64,000 nucleotides of DNA, taken from the NCBI GenBank assembly GCA_017991675.1, contig JAGOQB010000004.1:186001-250000 (forward strand), read 5' to 3'. Source of the stretch: Phenylobacterium sp. GTDB lineage: Bacteria > Pseudomonadota > Alphaproteobacteria > Caulobacterales > Caulobacteraceae. Below the pieces are notes generated by a model, which was not told the origin of the DNA, made no database searches, and saw nothing but the letters and a program-made list of their open reading frames with translations. Shown here in pieces: positions 18,263 to 26,507 of the stretch. Position 1 is the first letter of the stretch; each line of letters begins with the position of its first letter. The position numbers and the translations under genes are program-made.

Positions 18263-18694
18263 TCAGTTCACGTCCGACTTCTTCGGCGGCGCCGGCGGCA
18301 GCGGGGCGATCTGGATGCCGTCGTCCTTCAGCGCCTTGATCTCGGTCGGGCTGGCCTCGCCATAGATGCCGCGGTCTTCCGAGCGGCCCTCGTGAATGGC
18401 GCGGGCCTCGCCGGCGAAGGCGTCGCCGACATAGTCGAAGTTCTCCTCGACGTGGGCGCGGACCTTGCCCATCGCCTCCATCACCATCGAACGCATCTGG
18501 GGCGAGAGGTCGGCCCCGGCGCTCTTCTTGGTGCCGGCCACCGAGGGGGCCATGATCTGCTTCTCCACCGCCTTGCTGTCGCAGACCGGGCACGAGATCA
18601 GCCCGCGGCCGGCCTGGTCGTCGTAATCGCCGGACGAGCCGAACCAGCCCTCGAACGTATGGGCGTGGTCGCAGATGAGCGCGTAGCGGATCAT
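18263..18694 (-). CDS. DUF1178 family protein
   Basis: 143 residues, near family length. The N-terminus MIRYALICDHAHTFEGWF followed by CPVC (C35/C38) is the DUF1178 hallmark and probably binds a metal together with Cys8 and His10. The middle has EENFDYVGDAFAGEARAIHEG. Function is unproven; a small cytoplasmic zinc-ribbon-like protein. Its ATG (18692-18694) overlaps the TGA of the nitrilase-family gene by four bases, so the two are translationally coupled. The gene pair beside grxC is recurrent in alphaproteobacteria. Confidence 0.9.
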   Translation of the reverse strand: MIRYALICDHAHTFEGWFGSSGDYDDQAGRGLISCPVCDSKAVEKQIMAPSVAGTKKSAGADLSPQMRSMVMEAMGKVRAHVEENFDYVGDAFAGEARAIHEGRSEDRGIYGEASPTEIKALKDDGIQIAPLPPAPPKKSDVN

Positions 18695-19524
18695 GCGATA
18701 GATATAGGCGCTGCAAAGCTCCGCGCATTGGGCAGGGCCGGGATCGCCGCCCGCGCCTTGGCCACGGCCGCCAGGTCCACGTCGGCGAACAGCACGCCCG
18801 GCTCGTCGTGATCGAGCTTGCCCAGCAGCTCGCCCCAGGGGCCGATGGCCAGGGTGCGGCCCCAGGTGCCGCGGCCGTCCTCGTGGAATCCGCCCTGGGC
18901 CGGGGCCAGCACGAAGCTGCCGGTCTCGATGGCGCGGGCCCGCAGCAGCGTCTCCCAGTGCGCCTCGCCGGTCGGCCGGGTGAAGGCGGCCGGCGTGACG
19001 ATCACCTCGGCCCCAGCCAGGGCCAGGGCGCGGTAGAGCGCCGGAAAGCGCACGTCGTAGCAGATGGTCAGGCCCAGCTTCAGCTCGCCGGCCCGCGCCG
19101 CCACAGCCTGCTCGCCGGGTTCGTAGGTCTCGCTCTCGCGCGCGGTCTCGCCGGTCGGCAAGTCCACGTCGAACATGTGCAGCTTGTCGTAGGTGGCGGC
19201 GATCTGACCCTGCGGCGTGATCAGCGCCGCGCGGTTGGCGGCCTTGCCGTCCGGCCGCTTCACCAGCGCCGAGCCGATCAGGATGGTGACGGAAAGCTCG
19301 GCGGCCAGGGCCTGCAGGCCCTGCACGACGAGATCGTCCTCCAGCAGGGCCAGCTGCGGCAGCAGCGCGGCCTTGTCCTTCTGCAGGATGTTGGTCCCCT
19401 CGGGCGTGGCGATGAAGCTCGCGCCGTCGGCCGCCGCCTGCCGGATCAGCGGCGTCACGTGCGCCAGCGCCGCCGCGTGGCTGGCGGGGGTTCTGGTCTG
19501 GATCAGGCCGACGCGCAGGGTCAT
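18691..19524 (-). CDS. Carbon-nitrogen hydrolase (Nit1/Nit2-type amidase)
   Basis: 277 residues, the full length of a single nitrilase-superfamily domain. The catalytic triad is present: Glu42 in ATPEGTN, Lys114 in YDKLHMFDVDLP, and Cys155 in TICYDVRFP. YDKLHMFDVDLP and RPTGEAHWETLLRARAIE place it with Nit1/Nit2-like amidases, whose known members hydrolyse deaminated glutathione or omega-amides of keto acids as metabolite repair. A glutaredoxin gene 93 bp upstream, and coupling to DUF1178, fit a thiol-metabolism setting, though that is inference. Confidence 0.9.
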   Translation of the reverse strand: MTLRVGLIQTRTPASHAAALAHVTPLIRQAAADGASFIATPEGTNILQKDKAALLPQLALLEDDLVVQGLQALAAELSVTILIGSALVKRPDGKAANRAALITPQGQIAATYDKLHMFDVDLPTGETARESETYEPGEQAVAARAGELKLGLTICYDVRFPALYRALALAGAEVIVTPAAFTRPTGEAHWETLLRARAIETGSFVLAPAQGGFHEDGRGTWGRTLAIGPWGELLGKLDHDEPGVLFADVDLAAVAKARAAIPALPNARSFAAPISIA

Positions 19525-19532
19525 TTGCTACT

Positions 19533-19605
19533 CCGCTCATCCCCGCGCAGGCGGGGATCCAAGCTGATGCTCAGCTTAGGCTCCCGCTTTCGCGGGAGTG
19601 AGCGG
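19533..19605. repeat. Multi-hairpin intergenic repeat (family B, copy 2)
   Basis: Outer stem CCGCTCA (19533-19539) with TGAGCGG (19599-19605). Inside are three hairpins: ATCCCCGC-GCAG-GCGGGGAT, AAGCTGATGCTCAGCTT, and CTCCCGC-TTTC-GCGGGAG. The cloverleaf layout and the CTCATCC...CCAAGCTGA order match the element in front of the GIY-YIG gene at 33376. It lies between grxC and the nitrilase gene. Confidence 0.8.
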
Positions 19606-19617
19606 AAAGATCAAGCC

Positions 19618-19875
19618 TCAGGCCGCCAGCAGGGCGTCCAGCTTGCCGTCGTATTCCAGCGCCATCATGTCGTCGCAGCCGCCGATGTGGCGCTCGCCGA
19701 TGAAGATCTGCGGGAAGGTCGCCCGGCCGTTGGCGCGCTGGACCATTTCCTGGCGCTTCTCGGGATCGCTCGAGGCCTCGATCTCCTCGAACGCCACGCC
19801 CTTCTTCTCCAGCAGCGACACCGCGCGGATGCAGTAGGGGCAGTACGGTTTCGTATAGATGGTGACTTCGGCCAT
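19618..19875 (-). CDS. grxC: Glutaredoxin 3
   Basis: 85 residues, a complete dithiol glutaredoxin with the CPYC active site at C12-C15 (IYTKPYCPYC), the TFPQIFIG cis-proline region and GGCDDMMAL for glutathione binding. It reduces disulfides and glutathionylated proteins with GSH in the cytoplasm. ComF lies upstream on the same strand with a 33-bp gap; the nitrilase and DUF1178 genes are downstream after a repeat, so one operon is plausible. Confidence 0.95.
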   Translation of the reverse strand: MAEVTIYTKPYCPYCIRAVSLLEKKGVAFEEIEASSDPEKRQEMVQRANGRATFPQIFIGERHIGGCDDMMALEYDGKLDALLAA

Positions 19876-19908
19876 GGCTCGACTGATGCGGGTGGAGACG
19901 GGTCTGCT

Positions 19909-20694
19909 CTATATGGAACGACTTGAGCTTTCTTTAACCCTCGCGACCACTGCGGCATGGACGCGCAGCGCCCCGGCCGCCAGCAGCGCCCGCGCGCAGC
20001 CTTCCAAAGTGGCGCCGGTGGTCATCACGTCATCGATCAGCAGGACGGTCTTGCCGGCCACCAGCCTGGCCCTGGCCGGCGGCACGGCGAACGCCGCGGC
20101 GACGTTGCGCCGCCGCCCGCCGCCCGACTTGCCGCCCTGGCTCGCGGTGTCGCGCACCCGCGCCAGCGCGTCGGGCAGATAGGCCACGCCCGTGAGCCGG
20201 CTCAGCGGCCGGGCGATCTCGGCGGCCTGGTTGTAGCGGCGCCCCAGCAGCCGCGCGCGGTGCAGCGGCGCCGGAACCAGCGCGTCGGCCTCGTCGAGCA
20301 GTTCGCGGGCCGAACGGCTGATCCAGCGGGCGAACAACGGCGCCAGGTCGGTGCGGTCGGCGTGCTTCAGCTGCAGGATCGGCCCGCGCGAGGTCTCGTC
20401 GTAGAGGCAGGCGGCCCGCGCCCGCGAAAACGCCCGCGGCCGCGCCGAGCAGTCGGCGCAGCGCACGCCGGCTCCCAGGTCGTACTCGAACGGCAGGCCG
20501 CAGCCGTCGCACAGCGGCCCGTCGATGAACGGGATCGCGCTCCAGGCCTGCGCGCTCAGGCCGCCGCTCATCGCCGGCGCGCCGCCGTCGAGCGATTGGG
20601 GTGGGAAAAGCAGGTCCAGCGCGCTACGAACCGCGGCCTTCGCGCGCGGCCCGGGTTTCCACCGGGCGTCCGCATCGCCATCTAGAAAGCCCAT
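19909..20694 (-). CDS. comF: ComF-family phosphoribosyltransferase-like protein
   Basis: 261 residues. A four-cysteine zinc finger (C62, C65, C79, C82) is followed by a PRTase fold with the PRPP loop VLLIDDVMTTGAT (~215-227) and RRYNQAAEIARPLSRLTG. ComF is needed for DNA uptake in naturally competent bacteria, probably acting in the cytosol on incoming single strands; in non-competent species its role is unclear. Its start codon shares the tetranucleotide CATG (20692-20695) with the divergent methyltransferase gene. A later start would still keep the finger. Confidence 0.88.
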   Translation of the reverse strand: MGFLDGDADARWKPGPRAKAAVRSALDLLFPPQSLDGGAPAMSGGLSAQAWSAIPFIDGPLCDGCGLPFEYDLGAGVRCADCSARPRAFSRARAACLYDETSRGPILQLKHADRTDLAPLFARWISRSARELLDEADALVPAPLHRARLLGRRYNQAAEIARPLSRLTGVAYLPDALARVRDTASQGGKSGGGRRRNVAAAFAVPPARARLVAGKTVLLIDDVMTTGATLEGCARALLAAGALRVHAAVVARVKESSSRSI

Positions 20695-21604
20695 GTCCGC
20701 CCCGCCTCGCCTCTTCGACCGCGACCTGCACCGCGCCCGCCTGGACCGCGCCGCCCCCGGCTACGCCGGCGCCGACTTCCTGAAAGCCCGCGCCGCCGAG
20801 GACGCCGTCGTGCGCCTCGAAGCGATCATGCGCGACTTCCCGCGCGCCGTCGATCTGGGCGCGCGCAACGGCTGGTTCGCCCGCTGCCTCTCCCAGAGCG
20901 ACGCCGCCGCCCGCGTCGGCTTCCTGGTCGAGACTGACCTGTCGCCCAAGATGCTGGCCGGCCGGCAGGGCCCAAGGCTGGTCGCCGACGAGGAACGCCT
21001 GCCCTTCGCGCCCGGCAGCCTCGACCTGGTGGTCTCGACCCTGGCCCTGCACTGGACCAACGACGTGGTCGGGGCGCTGATCCAGATCCGCCGCGCCCTG
21101 AAGCCGGACGGCCTGTTCATCGGCTCGCTGCTGGGCGGCGCCACCCTGACCGAGCTGCGCCAGTCGCTGCTGGCCGCCGAGGCCGAGCTGACCGGCGGCG
21201 CCGGCCCGCGAGTCTCGCCCTTCGCCGATCCCTACGACGCCGCCGGCCTGCTGCAACGCTCGGGCTTCGCCCTGCCGGTCGCCGACGTCGACCGCGTCAC
21301 GGTTCGCTACGCCCATCCGCTGAAGCTGCTCGCCGACCTGCGGGCCATGGGCGAGACCAGCGTCCTGGCCGAGCGTCATCCCAAGCGCCTGACCCGCCAG
21401 GTCCTGGCCCGCGCCTTCGAGATCTATGTCGAGCGGTTCGCCGAACCCGACGGCCGCGTGCCCGCCACCTTCGAGATCCTGACCCTGACTGGCTGGGCGC
21501 CCGACCCCAGCCAGCAGAAGCCGCTCAAGCCCGGCTCGGCCAAGATGCGCCTGGCCGACGCCCTCGGCGTGGTCGAGAACCCGCTCCCGCGGGACGAGGA
21601 CTAA
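20693..21604 (+). CDS. SAM-dependent methyltransferase, BioC/NDUFAF5-like
   Basis: 303 residues from ATG 20693. Class I fold: motif I RAVDLGARNGWFA (~51-63), the acidic residue in LVETDLSPKML, VVSTLALHWTNDV (motif IV region) and RRALKPDGLFIGSLLGG. The overall order and the C-terminal LTLTGWAPDPSQQKPLKPGSA match proteins annotated as BioC-like or NDUFAF5-like, the latter a complex I assembly factor. Bacterial function is unproven. Divergent from comF with overlapping start codons; convergent with the next lipoprotein gene, the two stop codons overlapping at 21601-21604. Confidence 0.85.
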   Translation: MSAPPRLFDRDLHRARLDRAAPGYAGADFLKARAAEDAVVRLEAIMRDFPRAVDLGARNGWFARCLSQSDAAARVGFLVETDLSPKMLAGRQGPRLVADEERLPFAPGSLDLVVSTLALHWTNDVVGALIQIRRALKPDGLFIGSLLGGATLTELRQSLLAAEAELTGGAGPRVSPFADPYDAAGLLQRSGFALPVADVDRVTVRYAHPLKLLADLRAMGETSVLAERHPKRLTRQVLARAFEIYVERFAEPDGRVPATFEILTLTGWAPDPSQQKPLKPGSAKMRLADALGVVENPLPRDED

Positions 21605-22194
21605 CTCAGCTTCGCCGAGCCGAGGATCGCCTCGACCTCGGCCAGATTGGCGTCGAAATAGTGCTCGGCCGGCGCCAGGTAGAGCAGGGCATAGGTCTTG
21701 CCGCCCTGCTCGCTGATCACCCCGGCGCCCTTTATGTCCAACCCTTCCTTGGTCTGCGCGGTCAGGTCGAAGCGAACGCCGGCGCCCTGACCGAACCGGG
21801 CCGGCCGCGGCCGCACCAGCTGCACACGTTGGTACTCCAGGGCCACGACGCTGTCGGTGATGAACTCCAGCCGCTCGCTGGCGCTCATGTCCGGACGGAT
21901 GACCGGGGTCGGGGTTTCCTTGCGGGCCGGCTTGATCAGGTACTCGCCCGGCGCCAGGCCGTCGGTGACATAGAGCCGGTTGAGCAGCGGCCCGTCGATC
22001 GACAGCAGCCGCACCTTCGCCGTGCGGCCGGTCATGATGTTGCTGATGTCGGACCACTCGCGGCCCAGGGCGACCTCATAGCCCGCCCCGACCTTCAGCG
22101 CCCCGGCGGGCGCCGAGGTGACGGAGGCGCAGGCCGCCAGCGCCAGGCAGGCGCCGAGCGGCGCAAGAGCTCGGATGAAGGTCCGCATGGTCAT
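21601..22194 (-). CDS. Putative lipoprotein, last gene of a lipoprotein/M48 operon
   Basis: 197 residues. Lipobox LALAAC with lipidated Cys22. The mature part is mostly predicted strand: VGAGYEVALGREWSD, LYVTDGLAPGEYLI, LVRPRPARFGQGAGVRFDLTAQTKEGLDIKG, ending AEHYFDANLAEVEAILGSAK. I recognise no named family. The start overlaps the stop of the M48 protease by four bases (22191-22194), so the three genes 24104 to 21601 are coupled. A shared envelope function is likely; the exact role is unknown. Confidence 0.78.
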   Translation of the reverse strand: MTMRTFIRALAPLGACLALAACASVTSAPAGALKVGAGYEVALGREWSDISNIMTGRTAKVRLLSIDGPLLNRLYVTDGLAPGEYLIKPARKETPTPVIRPDMSASERLEFITDSVVALEYQRVQLVRPRPARFGQGAGVRFDLTAQTKEGLDIKGAGVISEQGGKTYALLYLAPAEHYFDANLAEVEAILGSAKLS

Positions 22195-23417
22195 TTCCCC
22201 TTGTCGAGGCTGGAAAGGCTGTCCTGCACCATCCAGGCGTCCTCGGCCTGCGGCGCCTTGGCCAGATAGCTTTCATAGGCGGTTCGCGCGCCGGCCAGAT
22301 CGCCGTCCCGCCGCCGGATGTCGCCCAGGTCGCGCCAGACGGCGGCCGGGGCGTCGGCATGGACCGCCGCGGTCAGATAGGCGTCCCGCGCCTTGGCCAG
22401 ATCGCCGTCGCCGCGCCGCATCCGATAGGCCTCGCCGCGGTAGTAGTTGAGCACGCCCAGGTCCTCGCCGTCGGCCGCCAGCCGGTCGATCACCACCAGC
22501 GTCTGTCCAAAGTCGCGCTTGCGCAGGTCGTCGCGCAGCCAGGCGCCCAGGTGCGGACGGATCGCCGCGCGGTGACGCTCGCGGCCCCGGTCGCCGCCAG
22601 GCTTCAGGGTCGCGGCCTGCGTATCCAGGGCGGCGATCCGCTGGGCCCCGAGCGGGTGGCTCGAGAACACGCTGATCCGCGTCTCGGACTCCCGGACCCG
22701 CTTGAAGTCCGAGCCCTTGGTCTCGGCGGTCAGCCCGCGCCAGCTCTGCGCCGCCGCCGCCGGATCGTAGCCCGCCGCCGCCAGCTTGCGCTGGCCCAGC
22801 AGGTCGGCCTCGGCCTCCTGCTCGCGGCTGAATCTGAAGAACGAGGCGATCTGCGCGTAATAGATCAGGTCGATCGTATTGCCGGTGGCGTCCATGATCG
22901 ACTGCGCCTCGCTCGCGGTGCCGGCGCTGGCCGCCGATGCAGCGCCGGCGACCGCGACGACGACCGTCGCGGCGAGGACCACGTTGGCTCGCGTCTTCTG
23001 GGCGCGATGCGACTCGATGGTGTGGCTCTCGGTGAAATGGCTGACCTCATGGCCCAGCACATAGGCCAGCTCGGCCTCGTCGCTCGCCCGCAGCAGCAGG
23101 CCCGACCAGACCTCCGAGTAACCGTTCGGCGCCATGCTGGCGTTCATGAACGGCCGGTCCATGACATAGACCCGCAGGTCCGGGCAGTACGCTCCCGCCA
23201 CCTTGCACATCACCCCGCGCACATAGGCGTTCAACGCCGGGTCAGTGTTGAGGTCGGCGCGGGTCTTGGCCTCGGCCTCGGCCTTGTCCATCACCGACCA
23301 GAAGCCGGCCTCGGCAGAGGTCGCGTCCGGCCGCAGGCCCGCTGCGCGTTCCTGGGCGGCCGCCGGCGTCACGGCCAGGGCCGCCGCCAGTGCGATGGCT
23401 GACGTACGCACCGTCAT
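22191..23417 (-). CDS. Secreted M48-family metalloprotease
   Basis: 408 residues. Signal peptide 1-21 (ending AAA), then an M48 domain with HEVSH (His123, Glu124, His127) and the third zinc ligand in SREQEAEADLLGQ. NASMAPNGYSEVWSGLLLRASDEAELAYVLGHEVSH is organised as in BepA/LoiP-type proteases. The last ~100 residues carry TPR-like repeats (YYRGEAYRMRRGDGDLAKA, WRDLGDIRRRDGDLAGA). BepA-type proteins work in the periplasm on outer-membrane protein and LPS assembly. Coupled to lipoprotein genes on both sides, suggesting a client or partner relation. Confidence 0.9.
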   Translation of the reverse strand: MTVRTSAIALAAALAVTPAAAQERAAGLRPDATSAEAGFWSVMDKAEAEAKTRADLNTDPALNAYVRGVMCKVAGAYCPDLRVYVMDRPFMNASMAPNGYSEVWSGLLLRASDEAELAYVLGHEVSHFTESHTIESHRAQKTRANVVLAATVVVAVAGAASAASAGTASEAQSIMDATGNTIDLIYYAQIASFFRFSREQEAEADLLGQRKLAAAGYDPAAAAQSWRGLTAETKGSDFKRVRESETRISVFSSHPLGAQRIAALDTQAATLKPGGDRGRERHRAAIRPHLGAWLRDDLRKRDFGQTLVVIDRLAADGEDLGVLNYYRGEAYRMRRGDGDLAKARDAYLTAAVHADAPAAVWRDLGDIRRRDGDLAGARTAYESYLAKAPQAEDAWMVQDSLSSLDKGK

Positions 23418-23420
23418 GAC

Positions 23421-24104
23421 CTAGAGCGGCGCGTCTTTCAGCACGGCCTGGACGAGCTGGGCCGCCCCGTCCGGCTTGCGCATGTCGTCGTTGGGGCCGG
23501 TGCTGGCGACGTTGAACCACACGACGCGGCCCGTCTTCAGATCCACCAGCGAGGCGAAGCACTGCTGGCCGCCGACCGGGACGCCGACGCCCAGGATCGC
23601 CAGACCCACCGCCGTCGCCACCCGCGCCCCGCTGGCGTAGTTGCCGCGGCCGAACACGAACAGCGCATAGTCGGCCTCGTACGCCGCGCCCAGCGCCTGC
23701 GCGCCTTCGCCCAGCGTCCAGTCGAAGGCCCCCGACTTGGTCGGCAGACTGACATAGCCGTAGTTGAACATCATGATCGACTGACCGACCGCCTCGTGCA
23801 GGCGCAGCAGCTGGCCGGTTCGCCCGCCCATGGCCTCGTCCGGATCGATCATCCGGTAGGTATGGGCGCGGGCCTTCATCTGGCGCTCGACCTCGGCGGC
23901 GACATTGCTGCGCCCCTGCTCGGTCCAGTCGGCCCGCGGCTCCTGCATCCCCGAGGCGGTCAGCACCGCCAGTTCGATGTCCGGCTCGACCAGGATGATC
24001 CGCGCCCCCGCCGACGGCTTGGTCGGATTGGTGGCCAGCTTGGTGTTGGTCGTCGTGCAGGCGGCCATCAGCAGGCACGCGGCGACAACAGCGAACAGTC
24101 TCAT
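23421..24104 (-). CDS. Putative lipoprotein, first gene of the M48 operon
   Basis: 227 residues with a lipobox LLMAAC (Cys16). The mature protein has an early strand region (ARIILVEPDIEL), MIDPDEAMGGRTGQLLRLHEAVGQS, a Gly-rich hydrophobic stretch at about 165-182 (ATAVGLAILGVGVPVGG), and ends in SLVDLKTGRVVWFNVAST. This resembles envelope lipoproteins of the GNA1162 or CsgG-adjacent type, but I cannot assign it firmly. Three bases separate its stop from the M48 start. Confidence 0.75.
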   Translation of the reverse strand: MRLFAVVAACLLMAACTTTNTKLATNPTKPSAGARIILVEPDIELAVLTASGMQEPRADWTEQGRSNVAAEVERQMKARAHTYRMIDPDEAMGGRTGQLLRLHEAVGQSIMMFNYGYVSLPTKSGAFDWTLGEGAQALGAAYEADYALFVFGRGNYASGARVATAVGLAILGVGVPVGGQQCFASLVDLKTGRVVWFNVASTGPNDDMRKPDGAAQLVQAVLKDAPL

Positions 24105-24335
24105 GACGCCCCCCAGCGGCCCTCGGCTGCATCGGAGGGCGGCCGCAATCTATACGCGAAGCCGATCGCTTGTCGACGTGATTTCCGGCGCCTGCCGGGC
24201 CCCCGATTCTGCGTCAATCCTGGGCGCCGCAGGAGCTTCACGCACCAAACGGCCAAGCCGGGTCGCTTTTTGGACACGTCGCCGATCTAACGTCGGTCTC
24301 GGCTCGATCCAAAACGACTACAGGAACCCCCCTAT

Positions 24336-24713
24336 ATGCGTATTGCTATCCTGGCCGCCGGCCTGCTCGGCGCCGCCATCGCCGCGACTTCCGTCCAAGC
24401 TCAGACCGCTCCGGCCGCTCCCGCCGCCGAAGCTCCTGCCGCGGGCGGCTTCTCCGACGCCGATCTCAAGGCCTTCGGCTCGGCCATGGCCGAGATCCAG
24501 AAGATCAACGGCGAGTACACCCCGAAGCTGACCGGCGCCGACGGCCCGACCAAGGCCGAGGTGCAGAAGGAAATGATCGGAAAAATGGGCGCGGCCGTTC
24601 AGGCCAGCGGCCTGTCGCCGCAAAAGTACAACGACATGTCGGCCGCCGTGCAGAAGGACGCCGCCCTGCGCGCCCGCCTGACCACGGTGCTGAACGCCGA
24701 ACCGGTCGCCTAA
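24336..24713 (+). CDS. DUF4168-like exported small protein
   Basis: 125 residues. Signal peptide ends at VQA (about residue 22), followed by an Ala/Pro linker. The conserved part is helical: GFSDADLKAFGSAMAEIQKI, then EVQKEMIGKMGAAVQASGLSPQKYNDM and AVQKDAALRARL. This matches the DUF4168 pattern, small periplasmic proteins of unknown role. It has its own terminator. The 231-bp upstream gap separates it from the divergent M48 operon and should hold both promoters. Confidence 0.75.
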   Translation: MRIAILAAGLLGAAIAATSVQAQTAPAAPAAEAPAAGGFSDADLKAFGSAMAEIQKINGEYTPKLTGADGPTKAEVQKEMIGKMGAAVQASGLSPQKYNDMSAAVQKDAALRARLTTVLNAEPVA

Positions 24714-24734
24714 GACTTCGGCTCACGCCTTCCA

Positions 24735-24767
24735 AAGGCCGCTCCGGTTCGCCGGGGCGGCCTTTTT
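24735..24767 (+). terminator. Intrinsic terminator of the DUF4168 gene
   Basis: 11-bp stem GGCCGCTCCGG with CCGGGGCGGCC (one G-U) closed by a stable TTCG tetraloop (24748-24751), followed by TTTTT. The T-run touches the stop of the convergent kinase gene. Confidence 0.92.
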
Positions 24768-25636
24768 CATGCCCGCAACGTCGGCCGCCGCGCCGCGTCC
24801 AGCGCCACCACGACATCGGCCCGGCCGGGCATCTCCTCGAGGATCCAGCGCGTCAGGCGCTCGTAGTGGGCGATGAAGCCTGCGACCTCCGCATCGCTCA
24901 TCGCCCGGCCGGCGCCTGCGCCCTCGCGCGCCAGCCGCTCGCGCAGCTTGCGCTCCTGTTCGATCCGCCAGCCCAGCACCACCTCGAAGCTCGGCGCCTG
25001 CAGCAGGACCAGCAGGTCCAGCGCCCCGAACAGCGTCTGATAGGGTCCGGCCAGGGCCGCGTTGACAAAGCTGCGCCAGGCGCCGTCCGCGTCCTGCTGC
25101 GCTTCCAGCTCATTGACCGGCGCGGCCAGCGCCGCCGCTGGCTGGGACCGCGCGCCCACGCACCAGCCTTCGAACAGCACCACGTCCGCCGGCCCCTCGA
25201 ACGGCGCGCCGTGCGCGCGGCGGTCGTCACGCGCCTTTTCGAACACCGGCCGCTCGTGGACGCCGGGCGTCCGCAACGCCGCCAGCATCTCCAGCCCCAG
25301 CGCCACGTCGTGCGTGCCCGGGACGCCGCGCACCGCCGCCAGCGGATGCACTCGCCGCGCCAGGTCCTGCCGCTCGGCCCGCGTCAGGTAGAGGTCGTCC
25401 AGCGAGATCGCCGCGGTCTTCAGTCCGCGCGCCTCCAGCAACTGCGCCAGCACCGCGGTCAGGGTCGACTTGCCGCTGGCCTGCGGGCCGCAGATCCCGA
25501 CCACGATCCCGCCCGGCCGCGCGGCGGCGGCGATGCGGTCGGCCAACGGAACCGCCACCTCGCGAACCACCGCCGCATAGCTGGCCGGCAGTTGCTCGCG
25601 CGCCATGAACTGCGTCAGCCAGGCGTCAGGCGTCAT
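24767..25636 (-). CDS. D-glycerate 3-kinase-like P-loop kinase
   Basis: 289 residues. A P-loop GPQASGKST at 50-58, SLDDLYLTRAERQ as acceptor-binding region, HPLAAVRGVPGTHD, FEGWCVGAR (Walker B-like) and WRIEQERKLRER (lid). This arrangement matches the GLYK family of plant and cyanobacterial D-glycerate 3-kinase and the bacterial YggC/UdhK-like kinases. It should phosphorylate glycerate or a similar small metabolite with ATP. Its 5' end overlaps the oxyR stop by 11 bases, so it is probably cotranscribed with oxyR. Confidence 0.82.
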   Translation of the reverse strand: MTPDAWLTQFMAREQLPASYAAVVREVAVPLADRIAAAARPGGIVVGICGPQASGKSTLTAVLAQLLEARGLKTAAISLDDLYLTRAERQDLARRVHPLAAVRGVPGTHDVALGLEMLAALRTPGVHERPVFEKARDDRRAHGAPFEGPADVVLFEGWCVGARSQPAAALAAPVNELEAQQDADGAWRSFVNAALAGPYQTLFGALDLLVLLQAPSFEVVLGWRIEQERKLRERLAREGAGAGRAMSDAEVAGFIAHYERLTRWILEEMPGRADVVVALDAARRPTLRA

Positions 25637-26507
25637 GCGCCGCCTCCGCCGCCAGCCGCGCGGCGATGTCCTTCAGCGCCCGTCGGCGCGCCGATCCGGC
25701 GCGCCAGGCCATGACGATGGTCCGCCGCGGGGCGGGCTCAGGGAACCGCGCCAGGCTGATCCGCGGATCAGCCAGGTCCCGCGCCGCCATCTGCGGCAGC
25801 AGGGTGACCCCCTGCCCGTGCGCCACCAGCTGCAAAAGCGTCGTCAGGCTGGTCGCGCCGAAAGTGGTGAGATCGCCGAGCTCGCAAGCCCCCAGCGCCT
25901 GGTCGCGCAGGCAGTGGCCTTCCTCCAGCAGCAGCAGCCGGTCCGCCGGCAGCCGCCGCGGGTCGTCGGCGGCCAGCGGCGCGCTCGCCGGGCTGGCCAG
26001 CAGGAACGGGTCGTCGAACAGCGCCACGGTCTCGATCCCCTCGCCGGCCAGCGGCGCGGCGGCGATCACCGCGTCCAGCTCACCGGCCGCCAGTTCGCTC
26101 AGCAGGGTCGCGGTCTGGGTCTCGCGGACCTTCAGCTCCAGCCCCGGCAGCGCCGCCTGCAGCACCGGCGCGGCCCGCGGCAGCAGATAGGGCGCCACCG
26201 ACGGGATCATGCCCAGCGCCAGGCGCCGCGAGCCGACCCCGCGCCGCTCGCGCGCGAAGTCCTCCAGGTCCTTGACCCCGGCGATCAGCGCCCGCGCCCG
26301 CTCGGCCAGGGCCGCCCCGTCCGGCGTCAGCACGCTGGCGCCACGGCCGCGCTCGACCAGCACCAGGTCCAGTTCGGCCTCCAGCTCACGGATCTGCATC
26401 GACAGCGCCGGCTGGGTGACATGGCAGGCGGCCGCCGCACGGCCGAAGTGGCGCTCTTCGGCCAGGGCGGTCAGGTAGCGCAGCTGTCGCAGGGTCGGCA
26501 TCGGCAT
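25626..26507 (-). CDS. oxyR: LysR-family hydrogen-peroxide regulator OxyR
   Basis: 293 residues. N-terminal LysR helix-turn-helix (TLRQLRYLTALAEERHFGRAAAACHVTQPALSMQI). The effector domain carries EEGHCLRDQALGAC, with Cys199 and Cys208 at the same numbers as the redox pair of E. coli OxyR. Peroxide should form the Cys199-Cys208 disulfide and activate antioxidant genes. No catalase or ahpC adjoins it; mutT is next upstream on the same strand. A dyad overlaps the start codon and may allow self-repression. The ATG at 26507 may be nearly leaderless; ATG 26501 is also possible. Confidence 0.92.
   Translation of the reverse strand: MPMPTLRQLRYLTALAEERHFGRAAAACHVTQPALSMQIRELEAELDLVLVERGRGASVLTPDGAALAERARALIAGVKDLEDFARERRGVGSRRLALGMIPSVAPYLLPRAAPVLQAALPGLELKVRETQTATLLSELAAGELDAVIAAAPLAGEGIETVALFDDPFLLASPASAPLAADDPRRLPADRLLLLEEGHCLRDQALGACELGDLTTFGATSLTTLLQLVAHGQGVTLLPQMAARDLADPRISLARFPEPAPRRTIVMAWRAGSARRRALKDIAARLAAEAAHDA

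Noticed and set aside
18263-19540. A 425-codon minus frame that appears to fuse DUF1178 to an N-terminal part
   Set aside because: The N-terminal part is the nitrilase-family gene in the wrong frame; DUF1178 starts at 18694 with its conserved MIRYAL and overlaps the nitrilase stop by four bases.
24105-24335. Possible RNA gene or riboswitch before the DUF4168 gene
   Set aside because: I found no recognisable tRNA fold, riboswitch core or terminator in this gap; it most likely holds two divergent promoters.
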